From Sphingomonas sp. Root710 (lineage in GTDB: Bacteria; Pseudomonadota; Alphaproteobacteria; Sphingomonadales; Sphingomonadaceae), in NCBI RefSeq assembly GCF_001429065.1, contig NZ_LMIB01000012.1:380506-444505 (forward strand): a stretch of 64,000 nucleotides of DNA, in the 5' to 3' direction. Within the stretch, counting starts at the first letter, position 1; each line of letters opens with the position of its first letter. The notes beneath the pieces were generated by a model that was given only the letters and a program-made list of their open reading frames with translations, was not told the DNA's origin and did no database searches. This document shows, piece after piece, positions 57,461 through 64,000 of the stretch. The translations under genes were made by a program, and so were the position numbers.

Positions 57461-58831
57461 ATGAGCACGCGCAAGGCCGCCGATGGCGAGGATCCCATCA
57501 TCGATTCGCGCGAGGACCTGATTTCGGTCTTCGCGGACGGCGAGAAGCCGAAGTCGCAATGGCGGATCGGCACCGAGCACGAAAAGTTCGTCTTCTTCGA
57601 GGATTCGCATCGCGCGCCATCCTATGAGGAACGCGGCGGTATCCATGCGCTGCTGATCGGCTTGACGAAATATGGCTGGGAACCGGTCTATGAGGGCGAC
57701 AATATCATCGCTCTCGCCGGGTCCGACGGCAATGTCAGCCTGGAGCCCGCCGGCCAGTTCGAACTGTCGGGCGCGCCGCTCGACAATCTCCACCAGACCT
57801 GCGCCGAGACCGGCCGTCACCTCGAACAGGTGAAAGCGATCGGCGAGAAGCTCGGCATCGGCTTCCTGGGTCTCGGCCTGTGGCCCGACAAAAGCCGCGA
57901 AGAGCTGCCGATCATGCCCAAGGGCCGTTACGACATCATGCTACGCCACATGCCGCGCGTCGGCACGATGGGCCTCGACATGATGCTGCGCACCTGCACC
58001 ATTCAGACCAACCTCGACTATGCGAGCGAAGCGGACATGGTGCGCAAGTTCCGGCTGAGCCTGGCGCTTCAGCCGCTGGCGACTGCGCTTTTCGCCAATT
58101 CGCCCTTCCTCGACGGCAAGCCCAATGGCTTCCTCAGCTATCGCAGCCATATCTGGACCGATACCGATCCGCATCGCACCGGCATGCTGCCCTTCGTATT
58201 CGAAGACGGCTTCGGCTACGAGCGCTACGCCGATTACATGCTCGACGTGCCGATGTATTTCGCCTTCCGCGATGGCTATATCGACGCTGCCGGGCTGAGC
58301 TTCCGCGACTTCCTCGACGGCAATCTCTCGGTCCTGCCCGGTGAGAAGCCTACGATCACCGATTGGACCGACCATCTCTCCACCGCCTTCCCAGAGGTAC
58401 GGCTGAAGAGCTTCCTCGAAATGCGCGGCGCCGATGGCGGACCGCACGACCGGATATGCGCGCTACCGGCCTTCTGGGTCGGGCTGCTCTATGATGACGA
58501 CGCGCTCGACGCGGCGTGGGATCTGGTGAAGCACTGGACGATCGAGGATCATCACCGCATCCGCGCCGAGGTGCCGAAGCTCGGCCTCAAGGCGATGGGC
58601 CCGCGCGGCCGCACCTTCCAGGAACTCGGCAAGATCGTCCTCGACATCGCCGCGTCGGGGCTGCGCGCGCGCGCGCGTCTCAACGGCGCGGGCGACGACG
58701 AGGCGGGCTACCTCACGCCGCTGCGCGAGATCGTCGCCAGCGGCAAGACGCCCGCGGAGCGGCTGCTCGATCTGTACCACGGCGCGTGGGGCGGAGACAT
58801 CAGCCATGTCTATCGCGACGCGCGCTTCTAG
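57461..58831 (+). CDS. gshA: Glutamate-cysteine ligase, plant/alphaproteobacterial type
   Basis: 456 residues. WRIGTEHEKFVF, LEPAGQFELSGAP and MLRTCTIQTNLDY are conserved in this GCS2-like class, which differs from the E. coli enzyme. It makes gamma-glutamylcysteine for glutathione. ATG 57461 follows the repeat copy by about 60 bp. Confidence 0.95.
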   Translation: MSTRKAADGEDPIIDSREDLISVFADGEKPKSQWRIGTEHEKFVFFEDSHRAPSYEERGGIHALLIGLTKYGWEPVYEGDNIIALAGSDGNVSLEPAGQFELSGAPLDNLHQTCAETGRHLEQVKAIGEKLGIGFLGLGLWPDKSREELPIMPKGRYDIMLRHMPRVGTMGLDMMLRTCTIQTNLDYASEADMVRKFRLSLALQPLATALFANSPFLDGKPNGFLSYRSHIWTDTDPHRTGMLPFVFEDGFGYERYADYMLDVPMYFAFRDGYIDAAGLSFRDFLDGNLSVLPGEKPTITDWTDHLSTAFPEVRLKSFLEMRGADGGPHDRICALPAFWVGLLYDDDALDAAWDLVKHWTIEDHHRIRAEVPKLGLKAMGPRGRTFQELGKIVLDIAASGLRARARLNGAGDDEAGYLTPLREIVASGKTPAERLLDLYHGAWGGDISHVYRDARF

Positions 58832-59346
58832 GCATCACGCGCTAGCTACCGGCCGGTAGCTTTAGTTTAAAAAGCGTGTCCCCTCTGCAACAGTGCGGGG
58901 AGAATGCTGCACCAATCGGGCGCAGCACGCGCTTTTGGAAGAGTCCGCTGGCAAGGCGGGGGGTGCTGGGCTAAACGGCGCCTGCTGCGTCGGCAGGAGA
59001 CATCCGCAAATGCGGGGCTTCGCAGGAGAGGAATGCACCGGTGAAAGTCCGGTACGGCGTGCAGGACGTGGTAGCTGCGGTAAAATCGGGCATCGGGCCG
59101 CACCGATGCAGAGCCGGAAGGTCCGGCCCGCAGCACCGTCCCCCCATTCTTTAGTAGCAATGGTCGATCCGGCCCTCTGCCGGTTAACGGGCCGTTTACG
59201 CCTCGCGCCCAAGCCAGGGGCAGCGCGGGACTTTCCCATTGGAAGCCTGCCGGACATGATGAATCTCCGGCTTACCAATCTCCCCAATAAAGGGACAAGC
59301 CATCCTCGCTAGCATCGGGACATCCTGTTTTCCTGGGAGCGACGGC
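58832..59346 (+). other. 515-bp non-coding stretch with dense RNA-like structure
   Basis: No credible protein frame is seen. Near 58869-58938 AAAAGCG pairs with CGCTTTT around two inner hairpins (CCCC/GGGG and TGCTGC/GCAGCA), like a three-way junction. At about 59032-59063 the nested helix TGCAC / GTGCA encloses CCGG-TGAAAGT-CCGG. Further hairpins around GCCGG/CCGGC follow near 59110-59130. The pattern suggests a structured RNA or 5' leader of the CAP-domain gene. I considered RNase P, tmRNA, 6S, cobalamin riboswitch and group II intron and none fits fully. Confidence 0.55.
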
Positions 59347-59889
59347 ATGGCATCGAATTTGGGACGGACAAAGGTGACGAGGCTGGCGGGTGCGCTGGCG
59401 CTGACCCTTGCCGCACCCTTCACGCAGGGAGCGACCGGGGTCGAGAACAACCTCGAGGCGCGCCTGCTAGCCAGCCACAACCGCGAACGCAGCTCGCTCG
59501 GCATCCCGCCGCTGGTCTGGGATCGGAAGCTCGCCCGCGACGCACAGGCCTATGTCCTGCACCTCGCCGAGACCGGCTACCTCGTCCATTCTGAAGACGA
59601 TCCCGCCGACCCTGATCCGCAGGGCGAGAATCTGTGGGCGGGGACCAGCGGCTATTATGGCCCCGAAGCGATGGTCGGGCTGTGGATCGAGGAGAAGAAG
59701 GACTTCAAGCCCGGCATCTTCCCCAACAACAGCATCAGCGGCGATTTGGAGCAGGTCGGCCACTACACGCAGTTGATGTGGCGTTCCTCGCATTCGGTGG
59801 GTTGCGCCGCGGCGCGCGGCGCGGAGGATGATTTCCTCGTATGCCGCTACAGCGAAGGCGGCAACGTGATTGGAGAGAGGCCTTTTTGA
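59347..59889 (+). CDS. CAP-domain (SCP/PR-1-like) secreted protein
   Basis: 180 residues from ATG 59347 (GGAGCGACGGC upstream). Signal peptide LAGALALTLAAPFTQGA. The CAP domain shows LLASHNRERSSLGIPPL, GENLWAG, GHYTQLMWRSSHSVGCA and VCRYSEGGN, with the usual His/Glu pocket. Secreted CAP proteins are of mostly unknown function in bacteria; protease or lipid-binding roles are suggested. The stop codon lies inside the following repeat arm. Confidence 0.93.
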   Translation: MASNLGRTKVTRLAGALALTLAAPFTQGATGVENNLEARLLASHNRERSSLGIPPLVWDRKLARDAQAYVLHLAETGYLVHSEDDPADPDPQGENLWAGTSGYYGPEAMVGLWIEEKKDFKPGIFPNNSISGDLEQVGHYTQLMWRSSHSVGCAAARGAEDDFLVCRYSEGGNVIGERPF

Positions 59890-60120
59890 TTGGCCTCAAG
59901 CGCCGGCGCGGACATCCGCCCGGCTTTGGCTTTCCTCCCCGGACTGCGTCCGGGTCCGGGACGCGCAGCGTCCCGCAAGGATCGTAGCCGGTCCGCGGAC
60001 TGCCGGGGGCAGTCTAGGCGGAGATCGGCTCGCAAAGCGAGCCGTGGCGGCCGCCCGAGCTTATGCGAGGATAGCCAAGTGCGCGGATGCGCACGCCGGC
60101 GCTTGAGGCTAAATCAAAAA
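59883..60120. repeat. 238-bp element with inverted-repeat ends between convergent genes
   Basis: Left end 59883-59908 and right end 60094-60120 are inverted copies: a perfect 16-bp core GCCTCAAGCGCCGGCG and a perfect 9-bp outer TTTTTGATT, with a small mismatch between. Inside are further hairpins (CCGGACTGCGTCCGG, GACTGCC/GGCAGTC, GGCTCGC/GCGAGCC). The CAP gene stop is within the left arm. It could be a small non-autonomous mobile element or a bulky bidirectional terminator. Confidence 0.75.
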
Positions 60121-60127
60121 CCGGCCG

Positions 60128-60628
60128 TCAGGCCGATGGCTCTGCCGCGGGAGTTCCATTCTTCCGATAGGTTACGCGCGCGACGCCGCCAATCAGGCCG
60201 AAGCCGAGCATCAGCTGAATCCAGGTCGACGGTTCGGGCACGCCCGGCTGGTCGTTCGGCGGAGTGCTTGTCGTCGGCGGCACGAAGATGGTCGGGGTCA
60301 GCGGGATCGGGGTCGGATCGGGCGGTGGCGCTTCGGCCACCTGGATCGGCGTCGGCGGGGCCGGCGTCGGGCTCACGGTCGGCAGGTTGGACAGCGCGAA
60401 CGGCGTGACCGTCGGGCACGGCGTCTCGGCCGCCGCATATTGGGTGCCTTCCTCGGGCGTCGCGCGGATACGGGTCTTGGGCTTGGCATATTGGCGCGGC
60501 TGGGTCGCCTTGTGGACCGCGTCGCGGACCTGGGGAACGCCGAGACTCAACGCCGTGGTGCCGGCAACCGGGCAGACACAAGTCATGAGCAACTTGGCCG
60601 CTTTTGACGCAACAGCTTCCTTCAACAT
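60128..60628 (-). CDS. PEP-CTERM sorting-signal protein, proline-rich
   Basis: 166 residues. A short hydrophobic stretch near residues 12-30 is followed by a Pro/Thr-rich linker (about 70-130). The C-terminus carries the tripartite sorting signal VPEPSTW, hydrophobic helix, then R-x-x-Y-R-K. This marks it as an exosortase substrate. The exosortase gene is divergent and only about 0.1-0.3 kb away, so it is the likely dedicated target. Confidence 0.82.
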   Translation of the reverse strand: MLKEAVASKAAKLLMTCVCPVAGTTALSLGVPQVRDAVHKATQPRQYAKPKTRIRATPEEGTQYAAAETPCPTVTPFALSNLPTVSPTPAPPTPIQVAEAPPPDPTPIPLTPTIFVPPTTSTPPNDQPGVPEPSTWIQLMLGFGLIGGVARVTYRKNGTPAAEPSA

Positions 60629-60721
60629 GAAGAACTACCCCAAATACCCCCGCGCTATAGCGCTCATCCTGCAATATCATATTCCGCCGCAAGTTCAAAA
60701 CCGCGGAGGTTAACAAGTGCA

Positions 60722-61813
60722 ATGCCGCCACCGAAAGCTCAAGGATCGGTAACGGCTATTCGGCCTTGCGGGCTTGGGCTATGCCGGAAAGACCACAGCG
60801 TCTATCTGTGCCGGTGCGGTTCGCATCGATCTGGCGGTCGCGCGATAGTATATTCATCATGGTTGAGATGGCGTAATCCTTTGGGACATCGGACGGGGGA
60901 CATAACGAGACGAGCGGCGGCAGGCGATGCTGGCCGCTATGGCTGGAACGACCTGCTGCCGCTCCGCGACGCGCTGGTCCGTCATTGGCTGCTCGCGATC
61001 GGTGCGCTGATCCTCATCCTGCCGACCATGTATGGCGTCGCCTCGGAAAACTGGTCGACCGAACAGGGCGCGCATGGACCGATCGTGCTCGCCACCGCCC
61101 TATGGCTGTTCTGGCGGCGATGGAGCGAGGTTCGGACCCTCGCCAGGCCCGGCGACACCCGCATCGCGGCGCTCGCCTATCTGATCGTCGCACCGGTCTA
61201 TGTCATGACCCGGATCATCAACATCATCGAGGTCGAAGGCTTCATGATGTACGGTCTGCTGCTGATCACCGCCTACTGGCTGGTGGGTTTCGCCCCGCTG
61301 CGCGCGATGTGGTTCCCGATCGTCTATGTGCTCTTCATCTTCCCGCCACCGGATTCGGTGGTGACGATGATCACCCAGCCGCTCAAGATCGGCATTTCGC
61401 AGACGGCGATCGACCTGCTCTACGCGCTCGGCTACCCGATTGCGGGCTCCGGTGTCACGATCATCATCGGCCAGTACCAGCTACTGATCGCCGCCGCCTG
61501 TGCCGGCCTCAACTCGCTGATCAGCCTGTCGGCGATCGGGCTGTTCTACATCTACATCCGGCACAATGCGAACTGGCGCTATGCGCTGCTGCTGATGCTC
61601 GCGATCGTGCCGGTGGCGATCATGGCCAATTTCATTCGCGTCATCGCGCTCATCATGATCACCCATTATCTGGGCGACGAAGCGGCGCAGGGCTTCCTGC
61701 ACAATTTCTCCGGCATCACCATGTTCCTCTTCTCGGTGCTCGGCATCTTCGGCGTCGACGCACTCGCCTCACCGCTGCGCCATCGTCTCGCCCGCACTGG
61801 GTCCGCCGCATGA
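60722..61813 (+). CDS. Exosortase (XrtV-like)
   Basis: The family core runs from WSTEQGAHGPIVLA to the end, with eight to nine membrane helices. The catalytic Cys is in AAACAGLNSLI, the Arg in NFIRVIAL and the His in FLHNFSGI. Exosortases cut PEP-CTERM tails and probably transfer the protein to the outer surface. The start is unsure: ATG 60722 adds about 60 residues of non-family sequence, while TTG 60863, TTG 60881 or a codon near 60902 would give the expected N-terminus. Overlaps epsI by 4 nt. Confidence 0.88.
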   Translation: MPPPKAQGSVTAIRPCGLGLCRKDHSVYLCRCGSHRSGGRAIVYSSWLRWRNPLGHRTGDITRRAAAGDAGRYGWNDLLPLRDALVRHWLLAIGALILILPTMYGVASENWSTEQGAHGPIVLATALWLFWRRWSEVRTLARPGDTRIAALAYLIVAPVYVMTRIINIIEVEGFMMYGLLLITAYWLVGFAPLRAMWFPIVYVLFIFPPPDSVVTMITQPLKIGISQTAIDLLYALGYPIAGSGVTIIIGQYQLLIAAACAGLNSLISLSAIGLFYIYIRHNANWRYALLLMLAIVPVAIMANFIRVIALIMITHYLGDEAAQGFLHNFSGITMFLFSVLGIFGVDALASPLRHRLARTGSAA

Positions 61814-62541
61814 GCGACGATCAGAGGACCGAGGGGCCCGCGCTCGACCGGATGCTGACGCGGCGGACGATGATCGCGGGCGGGCTGCTCGGCGCGGCGG
61901 GCATCGTCGCCAATTCGCGGCGGCCCGACATTCCGTTCGTGATGCTCGAACGCGGCAAGCTCGACCCGCTCTTTCCGAAGAAGGTCGGCAGCTGGGAATA
62001 TCAATCCGACAACGGACTCGTCCTGCCGCCCGAGGACGAGCTGCGCGACCGGCTCTACAGCCGCGTGCTGACCCGCTATTATGCTTCGCCCAACCAGCTG
62101 CCAGTGATGTTCCTGGTCGCCTATAGCAGCAAGCAAGACGGCATGTTGCAGGTTCACCGGCCCGAGACCTGCTATCCGGCTGCGGGTTACGAACTGATGC
62201 ACGAACGCTTCATCCCGCTTGATGTCGGCGGCGGGCTGACCGTTCCCGGCCATTATCTCAATGCGCGCAGCATCAGCCGGCACGAACAGCTGATCTACTG
62301 GACCCGCATCGGCAACGACTTCCCGACCCGCTGGTGGGCGCAACATTGGGCCGTGGCGAAGGAGAATCTGAAGGGCCGGGTGCCCGATGGTGTTCTCGTC
62401 CGCGTCTCGACCGCCGCGCCCGACGACGAGACCGCGATGATTACCCTCAAGCGTTTCCTGCCGGCGATGCTGAAACAGCTGTCGCCAGTCGCCCGCCGCG
62501 TCCTGTTCGGCGAAGCCGGCGCCCCACTGCCCGGAAAATGA
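61810..62541 (+). CDS. epsI: EpsI-family exosortase-associated protein
   Basis: 243 residues from ATG 61810, overlapping the exosortase stop (ATGA). An N-terminal twin-Arg-like membrane segment (RRTMIAGGLLGAAG) precedes the EpsI domain with VAYSSKQDGMLQVHRPETCYPAAGY and a late WWAQHW. In many loci this domain is fused to the exosortase; here it is separate, as usual for the V type. It is thought to help exosortase-dependent export. Confidence 0.88.
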   Translation: MSDDQRTEGPALDRMLTRRTMIAGGLLGAAGIVANSRRPDIPFVMLERGKLDPLFPKKVGSWEYQSDNGLVLPPEDELRDRLYSRVLTRYYASPNQLPVMFLVAYSSKQDGMLQVHRPETCYPAAGYELMHERFIPLDVGGGLTVPGHYLNARSISRHEQLIYWTRIGNDFPTRWWAQHWAVAKENLKGRVPDGVLVRVSTAAPDDETAMITLKRFLPAMLKQLSPVARRVLFGEAGAPLPGK

Positions 62542-62543
62542 AC

Positions 62544-62807
62544 CTAGCCTTTGTCCAAAGGCCTCAGCGCGATGTGGATGTAGACGAGCGTCGCCACCAG
62601 CACCGCTACGGCAAGCAGGTGATAGACGACGCCGCGTCCGCCGACCGCCTCGTTACCGAAATAATTGGCCACCGCGCAGCCTGCCGATGCTGCCAGATAT
62701 TGCCACATGGAGTCCCGCGGCGGCGCGTCGCGGCTCGATCGTTGCAGAAACAGAACGACAAGTCCGGCAAAGATTGCAACGGTGACCCAATCGTAAATTG
62801 TTTCCAA
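62544..62807 (-). CDS. XrtV-system small accessory membrane protein
   Basis: 87 residues from TTG 62807, which has GGAGG 8 nt upstream; the longer frame to 62936 overlaps the next gene and is rejected. The sequence begins ETIYDWVTVAIFAGLVVLFLQRS, one helix with a short basic tail, then two further helices. Such small proteins are found beside V-type exosortases; the exact role is unknown. Convergent with epsI (2 bp apart). Confidence 0.8.
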   Translation of the reverse strand: METIYDWVTVAIFAGLVVLFLQRSSRDAPPRDSMWQYLAASAGCAVANYFGNEAVGGRGVVYHLLAVAVLVATLVYIHIALRPLDKG

Positions 62808-62917
62808 ATCAGCATCCTCCGCACCGAAATGGTGGCATACAGGCTTGTCGCCGGGGCTGGCAATCATGTAGCACCTTGGGGGATTGCTTTGTCTGGATTG
62901 CGATCGGGGGACATCAA

Positions 62918-63781
62918 GTGAAGGTAAAGGCTGCACTTTTGGGCGGCGCGCTGGTCGCGGGGCTGCTTGTCACGGGTTGCCAGAAGGCGCCGAAGGGCCA
63001 GGTCGTGGCGGTTGTCAATGGCGATGAGATTTCGCAGGCCGAGCTCAACGCCGAAATGACGGGCGTGAGGATTCCGGATTCCGCCGATCGCGACAAGCTG
63101 CGCCGCGAAGTGCTGCAGCGCCTGGTCGACCGCAAGCTGATCGTGCAGAAGGCGCGCGAACAGGGCCTCGACAAGACACCCGAATATGTCGCGCAGCAGC
63201 GCCGGCTCGAGGAAAATCTTCTCGTCAGCATGCTGGGCCAGAAGATCGCCGCGACGGTGCCGATGCCCGATGACCGCGACATAACCCAATATATCGCCGA
63301 CAATCCCACCCAGTTCGGCGGGCGCGAGCGGCTGCTGCTCGACCAGATCCAGTTCCAGGCGCCGAAGGACGTCAAGAAGCTGCTGACGCTCAAGGATGCG
63401 CATTCGCTCGACGAGATCGCCGCCGGCGTCCAGCGGCTCGGCCTCTCCTTCTCGCGCGGCAAGGGCGTGATCGACACCGGCCGGCTCGATCCGCAGTTGA
63501 CCGCAGTGATCAACAAGCTACCGCCCGGCGAGCCCTTCGTGCTGCCGTCCAACGGCCAATATGTCGCCAGCGTGATCGTCGGCCGCGACGCGACCCCGAC
63601 CCCGACCCCGGTCGCGCGCCAGGCAGCCGCCGAGATGGTTCGCCGCCGCGAGCTGATCGCCGAAAGCAAGGCTCAGGTCGCCCGCGCACGGTCGAGCGCC
63701 GAAATCCAGTATCAGCCGGGCTTCGAACCCGACAAATCGGCAATCAAGGCTAGCCAGGCTAAGCAGGAAGCAGCCAAGTAG
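62918..63781 (+). CDS. EpsD-like peptidyl-prolyl cis-trans isomerase lipoprotein
   Basis: 287 residues from GTG 62918 (GGGGG 7 nt upstream). The lipobox LLVTGC gives an acylated Cys. A SurA-N-like helical chaperone region (EISQAELNAEMTG, QRLVDRKLIVQKAREQGLD) is followed by a degenerate PpiC domain. EpsD-family proteins accompany exopolysaccharide/PEP-CTERM loci and may fold export components. The C-terminus is charged and flexible. Confidence 0.88.
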   Translation: MKVKAALLGGALVAGLLVTGCQKAPKGQVVAVVNGDEISQAELNAEMTGVRIPDSADRDKLRREVLQRLVDRKLIVQKAREQGLDKTPEYVAQQRRLEENLLVSMLGQKIAATVPMPDDRDITQYIADNPTQFGGRERLLLDQIQFQAPKDVKKLLTLKDAHSLDEIAAGVQRLGLSFSRGKGVIDTGRLDPQLTAVINKLPPGEPFVLPSNGQYVASVIVGRDATPTPTPVARQAAAEMVRRRELIAESKAQVARARSSAEIQYQPGFEPDKSAIKASQAKQEAAK

Positions 63782-63796
63782 CTGCCTCCTGCTTAA
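63763..63796 (+). terminator. Terminator hairpin spanning the EpsD-like stop codon
   Basis: A 14-bp stem with one mismatch (63761-63774 with 63781-63794) encloses the TAG; a TTTTG lies further downstream near 63806. The U-tract is not adjacent, so activity is uncertain. Confidence 0.45.
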
Positions 63797-63817
63797 CCCT
63801 CGGCTTTTGTTTCGCCC

Positions 63818-64000
63818 TCAATAAACGTCGCGGTCCCAGATCAACCGCCATACGGTTTCCAGGATGATCCGCAGGTCGAGCAGCAGCGACCAGTTCTCTA
63901 TATAATACATGTCATATTCGACACGGCGCTTGGCGCGCTCGATCGTGCCGATCTCGCCGCGCAGCCCGCGCACCTGGGCGAGGCCGGTAATGCCGGGCTT
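63818..64000 (-). CDS. Polyprenyl glycosylphosphotransferase, C-terminal part (window edge)
   Basis: The last 60 residues of a bacterial sugar transferase, ending with TGA 63818. KPGITGLAQVRGLRGEI and YYIENWSLLLDLRIIL are the usual C-terminal blocks of WcaJ/UDP-glucose:undecaprenyl-phosphate transferases. These start exopolysaccharide repeat units on undecaprenyl phosphate. The remainder lies outside the window. Confidence 0.92.
   Translation of the reverse strand, partial: KPGITGLAQVRGLRGEIGTIERAKRRVEYDMYYIENWSLLLDLRIILETVWRLIWDRDVY

Noticed and set aside
59020-59140. Cobalamin riboswitch
   Set aside because: The CCGG-TGAAAGT-CCGG helix fits, but the adenosylcobalamin core and the downstream B12-box are not found, and the downstream gene is unrelated to B12.
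58860-59160. RNase P RNA, tmRNA, 6S RNA or group II intron
   Set aside because: None of the hallmark sequences (GAGGAAAGTCC with its partners, a T-arm, a domain V) are complete.
60985-62541. 518-codon plus-strand frame starting inside the exosortase gene
   Set aside because: Only its last 243 codons (from 61810) are EpsI; the earlier part is a shadow frame of the exosortase.

Overview
The window is chromosomal DNA of an alphaproteobacterium of the family Sphingomonadaceae (Sphingomonas/Rhizorhabdus type). The evidence is the high GC content with strong GC3 bias, a serine palmitoyltransferase gene with its own acyl carrier protein gene next door (a sphingolipid-producer hallmark), a class I lysyl-tRNA synthetase, a plant-type glutamate-cysteine ligase, a DUF1244 protein, and a V-type exosortase locus with a sphingomonad-style PEP-CTERM tail. 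The species cannot be fixed from sequence alone. No phage, transposase, CRISPR array or plasmid function is seen. This is core genome with several intergenic palindromic repeats.

Layout. 1-5.4 kb: truncated alpha/beta hydrolase, histone-deacetylase-like hydrolase with a DUF455 ferritin-like protein, M23 peptidase, A-type Fe-S carrier, exonuclease III, a membrane protein, a long perfect palindrome, DUF1244. 5.4-19.6 kb: a lipid-rich stretch. It holds a LysE exporter, then a GNAT-type acyltransferase and an FA2H-like histidine-box hydroxylase, LptG/LptF, then an operon of DUF2141 protein, lipid kinase, Tam41-like nucleotidyltransferase and a small unknown protein. After an OmpA-like protein and a hybrid sensor kinase come serine palmitoyltransferase, its ACP, a Pycsar-effector-like membrane protein and a CerR-like reductase. 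I read most of this as a dispersed sphingolipid synthesis, modification and export neighbourhood. SPT/ACP is firm; the other assignments are inference. 19.6-24.6 kb: proB, obgE, TetR, a second GNAT, rplU-rpmA, hspQ.

24.7-31.3 kb: tRNA-Ser(CGA) and the complete aa3-type cytochrome c oxidase operon on the minus strand (ctaC, ctaD, ctaB, a 42-residue membrane protein, ctaG, ctaE, then past a terminator DUF983 and SURF1), with a good sigma70-like promoter upstream of ctaC. 31.4-36.3 kb: pyrE, pdxJ, acpS, lepB, an AI-2E-type permease, FKBP and rpsU. 36.4-40.7 kb: an orphan [2Fe-2S] subunit, two RcnB-like secreted proteins and a DUF885 metallopeptidase. 40.8-49.7 kb: lysS, a DinG-type helicase, SixA, DegP, HflC and HflK. 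49.8-58.8 kb: Mrp, CoA-binding protein, acyl-CoA ligase, inositol-phosphatase-like protein, PmbA, UbiA, RsmE, GshA.

58.8-64 kb: a 515-bp non-coding stretch rich in hairpins, a CAP-domain secreted protein, a 238-bp element with inverted-repeat ends, and a protein-sorting locus: PEP-CTERM substrate, exosortase, EpsI, a small accessory membrane protein, an EpsD-like peptidyl-prolyl isomerase lipoprotein and the end of a polyprenyl glycosylphosphotransferase. The last group probably links surface-protein sorting to exopolysaccharide synthesis.
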